This document shows positions 23,939-36,031 of a DNA stretch of 64,000 nt, piece after piece (within the stretch, counting starts at the first letter, position 1; the number at the start of each line of letters is the position of its first letter). Made by a program: the position numbers and the translations under genes. Below the pieces are notes generated by a model that did not search any database, was not told the origin of the DNA, and saw only the letters and a list, made by a program, of their open reading frames with translations. Origin of the DNA: Clitopilus passeckerianus (Eukaryota; Basidiomycota; Agaricomycetes; Agaricales; Entolomataceae); the NCBI GenBank assembly GCA_944990035.1, contig CALYLX010000126.1, positions 744,001-808,000 on the forward strand. Direction: 5' to 3'.

Positions 23939-23945
23939 ATATAAG
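23939..23945 (+). promoter_or_regulatory. TATA box of the arginase gene
   Basis: ATATAAG on the + strand, about 70 bp upstream of the arginase ATG. Both genes of this divergent pair thus have their own TATA element within one 483-bp region. Confidence 0.5.
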
Positions 23946-24013
23946 TGGGGCAAAGCAAAGAAAGGACTATCAACCTTATCATACCTCCCACTTTGAACCA
24001 ATTCAGATCAAGC

Positions 24014-25423
24014 ATGAACCACCGATTCCTTTCTCAACCTAAAACAGCTTCGGTACGTTGAGGTTTGCGAGCATTATTGATATTGGATCGCGTATTCAGA
24101 ACTCATGGTCTATCTTAGATCGTAGGCTGTCCTTTCAGGCATGTGTACTCCGTCAAATCTTCCGAATCTTGCCGTTAACCCTTGTTTTGCTTCTCCTCGA
24201 CTAGTGGCGGTCAAGTGAGATAGCTTGTTGATTTCCTTTACAATTGGTGTTGATTAGTCGTTTCAGCCTCGCGCGGGTGTTGACAAGGGTCCGATTCACC
24301 TCGTGGAAGCTGGCCTCATTGACCAAATAAGTGAACTTGGCTGGAAAGTCAACTTCGATGGTCACCACCAATTTGAGGAAGTCGACGTTCAAGCAGATCC
24401 TCCGATCGGCGTTCTGAAGAATCCACGTCTTGTCTCACGCGTCACCAAAGCCGTTGCAGAGGCTGTTGGCGGCCATGCGAAGAAGGGAGAGCTTCCTGTC
24501 ACTCTAGGCGGAGATCATTCTCTGGTACGTCCAGCATCGGTCCTTTCCGCCGTTTCGATCTCATGAAAATCTTCTTGATAGGCTCTCGGAACGATCTCCG
24601 GAACTCTCAGGTCTGCTCTATCTGAAAAACTTGCTTTACCAGTAAAGTTATTCAACATGATTCAACAGTGCCCATCCAGAGGCATGTGTGGTTTGGGTAG
24701 ATGCACATGCCGACATCAACACGATTGCCAGCACAACTTCAGGGAACATTCATGGCATGCCCGTGTCCTTCCTCATGGGCCTGAACGGTAATGAGATCCC
24801 CGAATACGCCTGGGTCGCCGAAGGCGGTCGCAAACTCCTTTCCCCTGACCGCATAGTCTACATCGGTCTCCGGGATATTGACGCCGGCGAGAAGAAGATC
24901 CTTAGAGAGAATGGTATCAAAGCTTTCAGCATGCACGAGGTCGACAGATATGGGATTGGGAAGGTCGTCGAGATGGCCTTGCAGTATGTCAACCCCAACG
25001 GGGACAGGCCAATTCATTTGAGCTTTGATGTCGATGCACTGGATCCGACCGTCGCACCTTCAACTGGCACACCCGTAAGCTTCAATCACTCGTTGTCAAA
25101 ACAGGGCTAAATCTAAATCTTATTTGGGTAGGTTCGTGGAGGCTTGACTTTCAGGGAGGGTCACTATATCTGCGAGGCCATTGCAGAAACAGGCTTGCTT
25201 GTGGCCTTAGACCTCATGGTATGACCGATTTCCCAATATTGGCTGCTTTGGCTGAGGTTTTCTACAGGAGGTGAATCCTTCTTTAGCTGACGCTGCTAGC
25301 GTCCAGCAGACTGTTGCTATTGGTTGTTCCTTGGTTCGCTGTGCTCTAGGTAAGAGTTTTTTTTTAAATTCTTACAGGTTTGATAGGCTATTAACACATA
25401 CTTCAGGGGAAACCTTGCTCTAA
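24014..25423 (+). CDS. Arginase
   Basis: Hydrolyses L-arginine to ornithine and urea with a binuclear Mn centre. ATG 24014 gives [13 protein letters not shown], then exon 2 codes IVGCPFS. The conserved [15 protein letters not shown] is built from three exons, including a 10-nt micro-exon (24205-24214, TGGCGGTCAA). The micro-exon follows an intron with a GC donor (24139-24204, AG|gcatgt...actag). Metal and active-site motifs: [49 protein letters not shown]. Further conserved segments: [16 protein letters not shown] and [15 protein letters not shown], ending ALGETLL-TAA. Eight introns are visible. All metal ligands appear present, so the gene should be functional. Fungal arginases are induced by arginine and subject to nitrogen control. 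No specific operator was identified. Confidence 0.95.
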
Positions 25424-25957
25424 ATCGGAGCCTTGGTGCTTTCTCCCTCGGTTTCTTTCATCTTACTCCTGTGAGAGTTTCCTGTGGCTCGTATAGACAT
25501 GTATTACCAGTAGTTAAGATTTGCTTTCTACATGTAGCCCCACACAATATGCTTGTCCTCCACTCACGAGTATCTCGAGCCTTGCGGCCTGCAGTGTATT
25601 GTGCAGGGCGATGCAAGATGTTATTGGCCCTAGATTATCAAATATAAAGGATGGCAGAAGGTTAACCATCTTTTTTCGCGAGAGGTCGCTAGAAGGTAAC
25701 CACAACTGACTGGTTAGGTACTTGAAGCGTAGGCGTGTAATGAACAAGCTGTGACAATCGGAGCCTTGGCCTTCTAGACAAAGGAATCATTGAGTGGATT
25801 ATAAACGGATCACAAGAATGTTTAATGGGTCCGCCATACCTAGTAACTGAATCCATTGTACTCATTGTGCTTTGTGCTGTTTTAAGCTTGAAAACTCATA
25901 TAAAGAGAGTGCAGCGCCTTCGACGTCTCTATACCTATTATTTCTCCTTTACACACG
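25424..25957. other. Intergenic downstream of arginase
   Basis: About 530 bp. The distal end holds TATAAAG at 25899-25905, listed separately. Nothing else was recognised. Confidence 0.45.
25899..25905 (+). promoter_or_regulatory. TATA box before a small putative gene
   Basis: TATAAAG, 53 bp upstream of the first downstream ATG (25958). It supports transcription of the small putative gene that follows. Confidence 0.35.
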
Positions 25958-26320
25958 ATGCTCTTCGAAACACGGGCTCGAATCAGCCTCGACTACCATT
26001 TGCCAGCGGATCAGACCAGAATGACCGGCAGACTACAGCTCCACGAATGCGCCACTGCAGATATTGCAACATCATGTTCGTACCGTCTAATTCAGGTCTA
26101 CTCCTGGACGTCCATTTATTTTGTGCATTTCAGATGTTTGAGCTCCGATGCATACAGGAAGCATACTCTATCTAAGGAACACAGGCGGACCAGGCAAGCC
26201 TATCTGAACAACATCATGGGCCAACATTCAGAGCCTCTAGATCCTTCACCATTGCTTCTGGGAGCGGCACGAGAAGCGAATCAACCTCTGGATATAGCAC
26301 TCCTTTCGAAGATGAGTTAA
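25958..26320 (+). CDS. Small hypothetical protein, possible C2H2 zinc finger if spliced
   Basis: Unspliced, ATG 25958 gives 120 residues ending LDIALLSKMS-TGA/TAA at 26320 with no domain. An alternative reading uses ATG 26047 (MRHCRYCNIMFVP) and a 49-nt intron at 26085-26133 (gtctaa...tttcag). It then enters the same last exon as CLSSDAYRKHTLSKEHRRTR. This gives a C-x2-C ... H-x5-H arrangement like U1- or JAZ-type C2H2 fingers, with the usual aromatic and basic residues. The donor gtctaa is weak. Supported by an upstream TATA box only. Could be noise. Confidence 0.3.
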   Translation: MLFETRARISLDYHLPADQTRMTGRLQLHECATADIATSCSYRLIQVYSWTSIYFVHFRCLSSDAYRKHTLSKEHRRTRQAYLNNIMGQHSEPLDPSPLLLGAAREANQPLDIALLSKMS

Positions 26321-27184
26321 TAGTAGCTCAACTACGTGGCAGTTCCAATTATTCTCTGCACACCACAGATGCGACTTGCGTTCCTTTGATTGATACTAGA
26401 ATACACTTCAAGTAACATCATATAGTAGTGCTATACTTATCAATGTGATCCTCTCGCATTTCGAAATATCCATCTTATTAGGTAGAAGGTTGGCCACGAG
26501 GTCAACTGCAGCAGGGCAAAATCCAACATCATCTGAGCCCGACAGCTTACTCGGGATATCCGCTGATTTGGATTGAGAAATTCAATCACGACAGGTCAAT
26601 TGAGCACTCTCCATTGAGTTGTGAGGACGACTGGCAGTAGGTCCTGGCCAGGGACGGCTCGTGTCGCCATAGCGATTTCAGTCTTTTCAGTTTTGGTGGT
26701 GGTTTCCTTGCTCGAGTGCGAGCAGGGATGATAGTAGCGAGAAAAAAAAAAGGTGTTCGTGTAGGCTGGCTCTCGCGAAGCCGGGGCTAAAGCAGGCATA
26801 TATCTTTATACGCAGCTGATTGATGAACATAAGGTCTGGGCTCTATGGCTCTGACCAAGATATGGAGGTTTCTCGAAGTCTCGGTGAACGTGTTTGTACC
26901 ATTTCCAGTGTACCTGCGGCACCAAGGTGGTTTCAACTGGGGGTTTAGTAAAATTCTCTAAGGCTCCACGGTTTAAGCCCCAAGTGGTTCGGGTCGAAAT
27001 CCTTTTGGCCGCTACCGATGGGAAATATCAAAGGGAAAAGGTGCCGTGAAGCGTCTTGCCAAAAGTTGATGATGGGGGTTAGGGATCATGATCACCAGGT
27101 TGCTTCAGGTCACTCGGAGAATGCCGAGGAAATCGTTTGTTCGTGTGGTAGCCATTACCGTCGCCTTCACTGGTTCCCGCAACC
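26321..27184. other. Intergenic upstream of the kinesin gene
   Basis: About 860 bp. A 10-A run lies near 26741-26750. No coding similarity was seen on either strand. Confidence 0.5.
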
Positions 27185-30100
27185 ATGGCCCCTTCGAGCT
27201 CGTCGTCGGCAGCGGCGACCTCGGTTCAAGTCGGTGAGCCTTGTAGCTGTTCTTAGGAGTATGCGCAACCACTGACCATCTTTACAGCCCTCCGCATTCG
27301 TCCCACAACCAGCCAGGATTTAACTTCCATCCCCGCTCGTTTTCAACGTTCAGTCATTCAGACAACTTCTGGCAATACGGTGTCCATAGAAGCACAGTCT
27401 GTCAGTGGCTCAGGCTCTGCGACCACCAGTTCTCCCTCCACGCCATCCTCAGCAGGGAAAAAGCACCAAGCGCAACTGTTTTCGTTTGACCAGGTTCATG
27501 GTCCTTCGGCAGCTCAATATGAGCTATTCACATCCACCGCACAGCCTCTTGTATCGCGCTTCCTGGACGGATTTAACTGCACAATCCTTGCTTACGGTCA
27601 GACAAGCAGTGGAAAAACCTATACCATGACTGGGGTTGACCTTGATGCCGACCCTACGGATGCCACTAACGGAATGGGAATTATACCTAGAGCTGTTTCC
27701 TCCATCTTTCCAACGCCAAAAAGCTTAAGGAAGAACGCAGTGGTGCCTGGAACTGCACCATCAAGGCCTCCTTCATAGAGATATATAATGAAGATCTTAT
27801 CGACCTTCTGAGCATGGATGATATTCCTGGAGGGAGACGAGAGGTTCAAATTAGGGAGGACAAAGACGGACATATCATTTGGGGCGGCCTGCGTGAGGTG
27901 CCCGTGAAGAGCGCTAACGAAGTCATGGGGTAAATACCACTTTTTCTCGTGTTCGCTGTCAAAACCTTATACGCATCTACAGCCTGATTCGGAAGGGAAC
28001 GTCAATCCGCCGAACGAACGAGACTGATATGAATGCACAGTCATCTCGTTCGCATGCTATCTTCTCCTTGACCTTAACTCAAAGGAAATACAAGGGTTCC
28101 TCACCCCCACCTCGTTCACCATCGCCCCTCCTCAACGGTGGACGTTCGCCTTCGAGACTCGCGCGCCCTGGATCTCTTTATTCCTCTCCTCCTCCGGGGT
28201 CTAGCCGTGTGGGTTCTCCAACCTTTGGTAGACCTGGGACACCAAGCTTTGCGGCAGCCATGGGCAGGGGAGGAGGCTTGCGTCCATCAAGTGCGCTTGG
28301 CCATTCTAGCGATCGCCTTCACGCCTCGAGCGCTGAAGATGACCCTGGTGAATGGGTAACCTTAACATCGAAGTTCCACTTTGTGGACCTAGCGGGTTCC
28401 GAACGAGTAAGCATTCTTACACTTCAGATACCAGTCTCGCTGATCCATCTATAGCTTAAACGCACTGCCGCCGCCGGAGAGCGCATCAAAGAAGGCATTT
28501 CTATCAATAGCGGTCTATTGGCACTGGGCAACGTCATTTCTGCGCTTGGGGACCCTTCACGCTCCAGGACTGCCACTCATATACCCTATCGCGACTCAAA
28601 ATTGACTCGTCTCCTGCAGGATTCTCTCGGTGGAAATGCACATACCCTCATGATTGCTTGTGTTAGCCCCGCGGAGTACAATGCCAACGAGACCATCAAT
28701 ACGCTGAAATATGCCAATCGTGCTCGCAACATCAAGAACCATGCAGTCCTGAACTTGAAGGAGGAGGGCTGGGACGACCTTGAGTGGCTGCAAACGACTG
28801 TCACGCGCCTTCGCAAGGAGGTCAAAGCCCTGAAGGAAGGTGGCCCCGTGTCAATGGCATCCCCTGACAAGCAACCCTTGGAAGCCCCATTCACACCGAG
28901 CAAGCAAGAAGGCGTTCAAATGGCGCAGCTCCGAGCCACATATGATGACTTGCGTGCCAAGTTTGTCGAGCGAACGGAGGAGCTCACTCGGCTCCGACGA
29001 GAGCTAGGAGAGAAGCAGAGGTCCAGTACTGGCGGGACGATCGGCGGTGCAGCAAAATACGAGGAGATTGTAGGTCCTGTCATCGAAGAATACGAGAAGA
29101 CTATATCGGCGATGGAGGCGGAGTTAAATCTAAACCGGGCAGCCCTACGCCATACCAACGACCTTGTCGAAGAGAAGGAGGAGGAGTTGGCCACTATAAC
29201 GGAGAGGCACGCCGCTACAGAGCTCTATGTCGAGGAACTCAGAGCGCGCGTCGCGAAACTGACCGAAAGAGAAACATCCACCGAGGTGCGTCTGATCATT
29301 ACATACAAGTACGATAATGGTCTCATCAATTCTACAGGCTTACATTCGAGATCTTGAGGACAAGATTAAGACCTATGATGAAACTGCCACCACCTCTAGC
29401 GAATCCATGACCGACCTGAAGCGAGAAGTTACTCGCTTCAAGGACGCAGAGTCACATTCCGGAAAATACATTGCAGAACTCGAAGCCCGGCTTGGCCATT
29501 CTGATGAGTCGATCGTTGAACTTCAGCGAACTGTGGAACGATTTGAGAGTGAATGCGAAAGGCGACGGAATGAGGTTGAAACCCTGCAATCTAGGTTGGA
29601 CGGCCTTCGACAAGATGGAGACGGTTGGAGGAATGATCTTGAAGAGCGAGAACGGCGTGTTAGAGAGCTGGAGCTCAAAATGGGAGAATGGGAGAAGAAG
29701 CGAAAGGAGGCTAATGAGGAACGAACCCGGCTGGGTAATGTTGTTGGGGAAGTCGTGCAGGCGAGGAAAAGCTTAGAAGATTTGGCCAATACTCCGACTA
29801 CAACTGCCAACACAAACTCACCCCCAACTCCGACAACCGAGGAATCCCTTGCGGATGCATTGCCTTCCTCAAGCAAAGACCAGGCTACAAATACAGACGC
29901 CTCGAATCTGGAGTCTCAGTTACGTTCTCTCCAGGAAACTCACCAAGCCACGCTAGCAGATTTGTCCACAATCAGTGCCAAATATCGAGACGCACTTCGG
30001 GAAATATCAGACCTGGCTTTTCAAATACAAGAGGCCCGGCTCAGCGATACCAGCATTGCTGAAGACCTACCCATGGATTCCCGGGCATTGATAAATCATC

Positions 30101-33100
30101 GGACACGCATATGAGTCGACGAAGGCGTCCCGCTAATCGGACGAAGGAGTCGATGGACTCGGCCGACTCTGCTGGACGCCGCCTTTTTTTCAGGCAGGCG
30201 GCCTCGGCGGAATCTCTGCGCGCGAGGTTTGTTTCTACACCACTTCTTGCTTTCCTTCTTGACTCATTCTCATTTATAAATTTCAGGTCGCTTTCACAAT
30301 CGCAGTCGCTATCACAGGAGCTCTTCTCAGTTCATTCGCGCAAAGCTTCTTCTTCAAGTCATGGGACAAATAGCTCTAATTCCCCTACTCAGTCGCCTTC
30401 TCAACCTCTGAGCTACTTGTCCGGGTCTCGACCAAATCTCTCGATCTCCCTTCCCAATGGTTCCCCTCATTCGCCGGGAGAACGCTCGGAGCGTTCGGTT
30501 GGTAGTTTAGAGCAGGAGATCATGCGACTCCAATATGTGCTCAAGGAGCGAGAAACGGAGATAACACACCTTGAAATGTCGCTTAAAGAGGCTCAAGAAG
30601 CTGCCTCTCTTCGCTCCATTGAGGAGGAGAAATCTATTTCTCTGCCGGTTCCGAATGCCCCAGAGCAATCCACGCTCATGGATCCTGACCTGGCCCTTTC
30701 ACCCAAGACTATCAATCAGTTTGACACCATCCGCCTGGCGATGGTTAATGGCAACAATCATACGTACCAGGATTCCATTTCCGCCAATGGCTCCTCTGGT
30801 TCCGATACAGAAGAATCTTTAGACAGATTAAACGAGCTCATGCTGTCAGTATACTGAAAGTCTCTCACACTTCAACATTATCTCACCATCCTTCTTAGGT
30901 CCATGGCCCAGAAAGAGTCCAGTCATAAGGAAGCCGTCGATAAACTCAACGACCAGCTGGTTCAAGTCCAGCGGCAATTGGACGACTTGACAACCTTATC
31001 GAGAGATCAGGTAAGTAATCCCTAGATTTTAGTTGCATACAACTGCTCATTCGAGTTCCACATCAGGCCATGAACATGTCTACGGAAATGGAAGGACACA
31101 GGAGAAGGCATGAGGAAGACCTTAAATTACTCGAGGAGGTCCAGCATCGCGAGACTACCCTGTTAGAGGCTCTCGATACAGCAAAGGCTGCTCATACAAT
31201 GGAGGTCGAAGAGCTGCGAAACCAACACCTCGCAGCGTTGCAGGCAAAGGGGGATGAACTCACTGAGCTAGTGAACCGTCTGAAGGGAGAACACCAGGAT
31301 GAGATCGATACCGCACGCAGAGAACTCTCAGTCGCCTCAGCTGCTCTCGATGCCGCCCAACGAGATCACGAAGAACAGTTCGGTAGGCTCAAAGCCGATC
31401 ACGAGAAGGAACTCAACAACCGGCTGAAGCAGGCGAGCGAGTCACTTGCCAAAGCCCAGAGGAGCATGAAAAACGTGTTTCCAAGTTGCAGGGAGAGCAC
31501 GAAGAAGCGCTCAAGCAGAAGGACGCACAACTCACCGCCAACCTTCATCGTACGGAGGAGGAATACTACAACGCACTCACCAAGATTCGCACCGATCACG
31601 CCGAGACTCTCCAGAAGCATACAGAGGACCTGGATGCCAGCCTCGAAAGGCTGAAGGAGCAACATGCTAGCGAGTTGCGGATGGCCGAAATCGCGAGGGA
31701 GGGCTCATTGTCGGAGTCCCAATCAGCTCAGGCGACCACGCTGAAGGAACTTCAGGACGCACATACTGAGGATATCCTCAGGAAGGAAGCCGCCTTCAAA
31801 GAAGAAATCGAATCGTTGAAGGCCGCCCAACTCCGCTCAGTGAAGATGAAGGAGGAGGAACACATTATTCAGATAGATCGCCTCCGCTTGGAGTACGAGA
31901 GCTCCGTGTCCAAGCTCAAGGAGGAATGGCGAATCGAGACGGAGCGACTCAATGGGCTGCTTGAAGGATCACGCAGAAGAGGCGAGCAGCAATGCAAGTG
32001 AGCTTCAGTCAAGGCATGAAGCCATGACCCGCGAGGCTGAAGAGAAGAACGTTGCATTGCTTGAAGAGCAGCGACGGACACACGAAGAGCAGCTACGGAC
32101 CCTCACTTCCACCCACGAGGTATCTGTCAAGGAAGCACTCGACCGCTCAGAAAAACAGATTGCGGACGTAGTCGAGATTCACGCACAACAAATTTCGCAG
32201 CTCCAAGAGCGTCACAAGTCCGAGATTGGCGAAGCCAATGCCCAACTATTGGCCGAAAAGGACGCTCATGCTCTATCCATCGATGCACTCAAGCAGGAGC
32301 ACAAGAGCCTGCTCAACACCGAGAAGGAGAAGCACTCAGAGACGGTTGCGAGCTTCGAAGCAAAGTTGCAACAGGATCTGAATTCTGCTCAGGAAGCATT
32401 GAAGTCGTTGGGCGAGGAAAAAAACAGGCTAGAGGCATCCATTGACGATCTGACGAAATCACACCGGCTTGAATTGTCGGCTATCCAAGACAAGTACAAT
32501 CAAGTCGAGGATGAGAGAGGAAGCATAGCAGCGATCCTCGCCGCTTTGCAAGAAGACCATCGGTTGAAGGCCAGCGATAGCGAAATACGCTTCCAGGATC
32601 TGCTTGCAGAGCATTCTAGAGTCACCGATTCGATGGCCGCCATGTCCGAACAACACTCGCAGGAGTTGGCTCAGCTCCAGTCAGAACTTGACTTGGTCCA
32701 CCAAGAGCTCGCCTCCCATAAAGCGACTGCCAAGGAACTCTCTCATATGCGAGAACAGGCGCGCGAAGCACACGAGCGTGCTTTAGCAGAGAAGGATTTG
32801 GGTTTGGACGATGTTCACCAAACCCTTGCCAATACCGCGCAAGAGCGAGATGATCTCGAAGCAGAGGTCCTCCGGCTCCGTGCCGAACTAGACAAGACCA
32901 AGACTGACCAGTCCAAACTTGTCCAAGAGGCCTCCAAGCGACAATCGTTGGTGGAAGAGCTGGAAAAGCACCGATCAGTACTCGCTGACATGCAGGACAA
33001 CCTTCAAAAGGTCAAGGACGAGAAGGATGCTATGCAGGTCGAGAAGACTCGGGCAGAGTCGATGGTCCGTGATCTCCAGGCCCAGCTCGCCCGAAGCAGT

Positions 33101-33873
33101 TCCCCACCTGCCGTTCGCTCACCAATGCGTGCCAATGTTAATGGGCTTCCGCCTATCAAGCTACCCCCTCCTACACCCCCTCCTTCCATACCCCCGCCAC
33201 CTGCACCTCTACCTCGGACCGCTACAAATGGTTCCATGGACAGTGCCACCTCGCCCATACACACACATACCCCTTCAACATTGAACCAGTCCATATCATC
33301 CCAGGATTCTTCATACGAGTCTCCAACTACACCGTCGACCTCACTTGCGCATGCATCACTGCCTTCGCCGTCTAATGGTGTGCTGCCGGATCCCAAGCTT
33401 GCACAGAAGGTTGAACAACAGGCAAAGCACATTGACGAACAGGAAGTGATGATCAAGACCCTCAATAAGCAGCTCACACATTGCGAGAGCGACTTGCAAA
33501 CGCACATGGACCTTGTTGCCACCTTGGAGACTTCTCTAGGGGAATCGGAGAAGAATCGTAAGTTTTATCGCTATTTGTGTTTGGCAATCAGTAACCTGAT
33601 CACTTCCATCTTGTAGTTCGTAAAGCGAGGATGCATGCTACCGAGCTTGCCCGCGAGCGAGATACCCTGAATACCAGGGTGCAGACTCTCCAGAACGAAT
33701 TGACACAGACAAAACAGGAAGTTGCTACCGTTCGAAGGTCGATTGTCGAAGAAAAGCAATCCCTGGAGCACCGGCTCGATGAAGAACGGAGAGCAAAGGA
33801 GCGAGCTCGGCAGCAACTGGATGCGCGAATGGACGAATTCCAGAAGAAGAAATCCAAATTTGCTTGTCTATAG
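27185..33873 (+). CDS. Very long kinesin, motor plus extended coiled coil; four apparent frame breaks
   Basis: ATG 27185 ([16 protein letters not shown]) leads directly into an N-terminal motor: [12 protein letters not shown]-loop [15 protein letters not shown], switch [16 protein letters not shown], switch [10 protein letters not shown], then [16 protein letters not shown] and [19 protein letters not shown]. The motor end resembles the kinesin-4/KIF21 group. A Ser/Pro/Gly-rich insert of roughly 90 residues sits between switch I and switch II. The rest, to about 2,000 residues, is Glu/Lys/Gln-rich coiled coil, interrupted by Ser-rich and Pro-rich patches ([17 protein letters not shown] near 33170-33210), ending [12 protein letters not shown]. 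Conserved or heptad frame is kept only if single bases are added near 27707-27709 (TTT), 30083-30085 (GGG) and 31459 and one is removed at 31966-31967 (GG). Either sequence errors or true lesions. Role by family: microtubule plus-end motor. Confidence 0.82.
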
Positions 33874-34227
33874 CCCTTTAGGACTCCCACATATTGTCTT
33901 TCTCCCGGCTTTCTATTCTTTTTTGTGTCTATTTACGTGGTGAGCAAGCCACTGGAGCATTGCTGGCGCAATTTGGGCTTTCTCTGTTTGAACCTTAGTG
34001 TTATCTTCTCATATACCTGACTTAATTGCTGTTACCTGGGCCCTCTTGATAGATACCCAACCACACTACCATTATGCCACCTATTCGAGATCTTTCCTTA
34101 CCTGCTCTGTTGAATTACTAGTACATGACATGTCGCTTTATTTTCCTACTCTATGTTACATGGATCAATCTTCTTACTACCGGAAAAAAGTCGGAATTTT
34201 GGAAAAGTATTTTATTTTGACCCCCAG

Positions 34228-35858
34228 ATGTCCAAGTGGCTCCTAGTAGCAGTCCCCGGATCTCCCCAGCACAGCAGACGTCCAGTAAGGTCCGACCTAG
34301 GCCGTGTGCCGGGTTATCGCATGAATTCAAAGGCAAAAAGGGAGACCGTGTAGAGCCCCGAGCATTGTATTTTCACCTTCCACGATGGCTCTCCTCGTAC
34401 CCTCCCGACGCTTTCTATGCATGATAAGGTAGACCGTGCACGCAATCGATAGACGAAGAACGAGGGACTGATATACGATCGTAGGTATGCATGGTGACAG
34501 GTGCTGCAAGGGGCTTGGGCTACGAATTCTGTCGGGCCTTCATCGACTCGTACGTACCTTGTTGCCAGTGGTCGATCTGACGCTGAACTGGCACAATACT
34601 TCAGAGGATGCGCAAAGCTGGCGGTGCTGGACTTGAAAGAAAGCGAAGCACAATCTGCTGCAGAGGAGCTACTTAACTACGCTATCAGTATGTTCAGATC
34701 TACTAGACGACTCCCATCTTGGTGCTAAGCCATTCATCATTGCAGGTAAATACGATCTTAAAGCTGGAGATGTCAAATTCATCGGCATAGGATGCAATGT
34801 AGCCTCTGAGGAAGACGTGCAGAAATCTTACACCCGCATTATCGAGGCATTCGGCAGGATTGACGCAGTGGTCGCCTCCGCCGGTGAGCTTCAAGAACCC
34901 TCAATGGATAACGATCTGACGATGACATAGGAATTGTCGAGAATTTCTCCGCCCTCGAGTAAGGATGACAGATTCTGTCCTGATACCTCGATCAATACTC
35001 ATCATAATATAGCTACCCCTCGGATCGCATGAAACTCCTATTCGACATTAACGTACATGGGGTGTATTTTACAGCCCGAGAAGCAGCGAAGCATATGATC
35101 CCTCAAGGGTCTGGTTCAATTATTCTCATTTCTAGCATGAGTGCGAATGTACGTCTTTGTGTCTTCAACTTGCGAAACGCATGTTGACAGTTTGATGAAT
35201 AGATCGTCAATATCCCTCAGGTTTGGAGGTCATTCTTAGGCGGAGATAGATTAACTCACAGACGGATCCAGCAACAAACGCCGTATAACGCATCGAAAGC
35301 AGGTAAGATATAAATCAATTGACATCCACAGTACCCTGTGTTGATTAATTATGCATTCTACCAGCGGTAAAACACATGGCTTCCAGTCTTGCTGTCGAAT
35401 GGGCCAAGACCGGGATTCGAGTAAATGCCTTGAGGTATGCCGTTGACAGTATTTTCCGAAACCGATGTGATGCTTAATTTTACTGTAGTCCAGGCTACAT
35501 GCTGACAAAGTTGACGAGAACCATTCTTGCGAGTAATACCGAACTCAAGGTGATTTCTGAGCCGATGAAGACGTTTTACTTTTGTATTGACACCAGATAT
35601 TTAGACTGCTTGGGAGAATTTGACGCCCATGGGTCGGGTAAGCATTTGCCCTATCTGTATTGATTCTAAATTGCTGACCTCATTTATAGATGGGAGAGCC
35701 GGAAGATTTGGCTGTGAGTTGCCGTTGTATTACGTTTACCATTACATTCTAAAAACTAGTAAATTTTCCAGGGAGCGATCGTGTTCTTGGCCAGCGATGC
35801 GTCGAAGTTTGTAACAGGGACAGAGCTGAGAGTGGATGGAGGATACTGTGTGGTCTAA
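34228..35858 (+). CDS. Short-chain dehydrogenase/reductase, mannitol/sorbose-reductase-like
   Basis: The proposed start, ATG 34228, gives MSKWLLVAVPGSPQHSRRP. It then uses a gtaagg...gtgtag intron to FHDGSPRTLPTLSMHDK, a segment typical before the SDR fold in fungal mannitol-dehydrogenase-like proteins. A minimal start is ATG 34417 (MHDKVCMVTG). Rossmann motif VTGAARGLGYEF, then AVLDLKESEAQSAAE, GIGCNVASEEDVQ, ASAGIVENF, the FDINVHGVYF strand, SIILISSMSAN with the catalytic Ser, and YNASKAAVKHMASSLAVEWA (YxxxK). Next come IRVNALSPGYM, EPEDLAGAIVFLASDASKFV and GTELRVDGGYCVV-TAA. Nine or more introns. The Arg in the coenzyme loop is not clear, so NAD versus NADP preference is open. Substrate is likely a sugar or polyol by similarity only. 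Confidence 0.85.
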
Positions 35859-36031
35859 ACAAAGATTGTGCTATTTTCGCGTGTTGACGTCGATCTGTTC
35901 CTATTCTCTGTATACAATGTTTACGGAATCAACCCGATAGATGCTTTGTCAATACACCCTACCCTGTCCATACAACTCACAAAGTTTTGACTTCTAAGAG
36001 ACTTACAAGCTTTCAGGTAACGAATAACGCA

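Noticed and set aside
26596..26799. Possible short - strand protein in the gap before the kinesin
   Set aside because: No conserved residues and no splice or promoter support; it spans a poly-A run.
31060..32010. Introns as explanation of the kinesin frame changes at 31459 and 31966
   Set aside because: No GT-AG or GC-AG pair of workable size fits. The only nearby candidate is 19 nt. The heptad pattern runs straight through, so single-base indels explain it better.
33004..33522. Antisense frame of 172 codons over the kinesin gene
   Set aside because: Cys/Gly-rich product without start context; arises from the complement of Pro- and Ser-rich codons.
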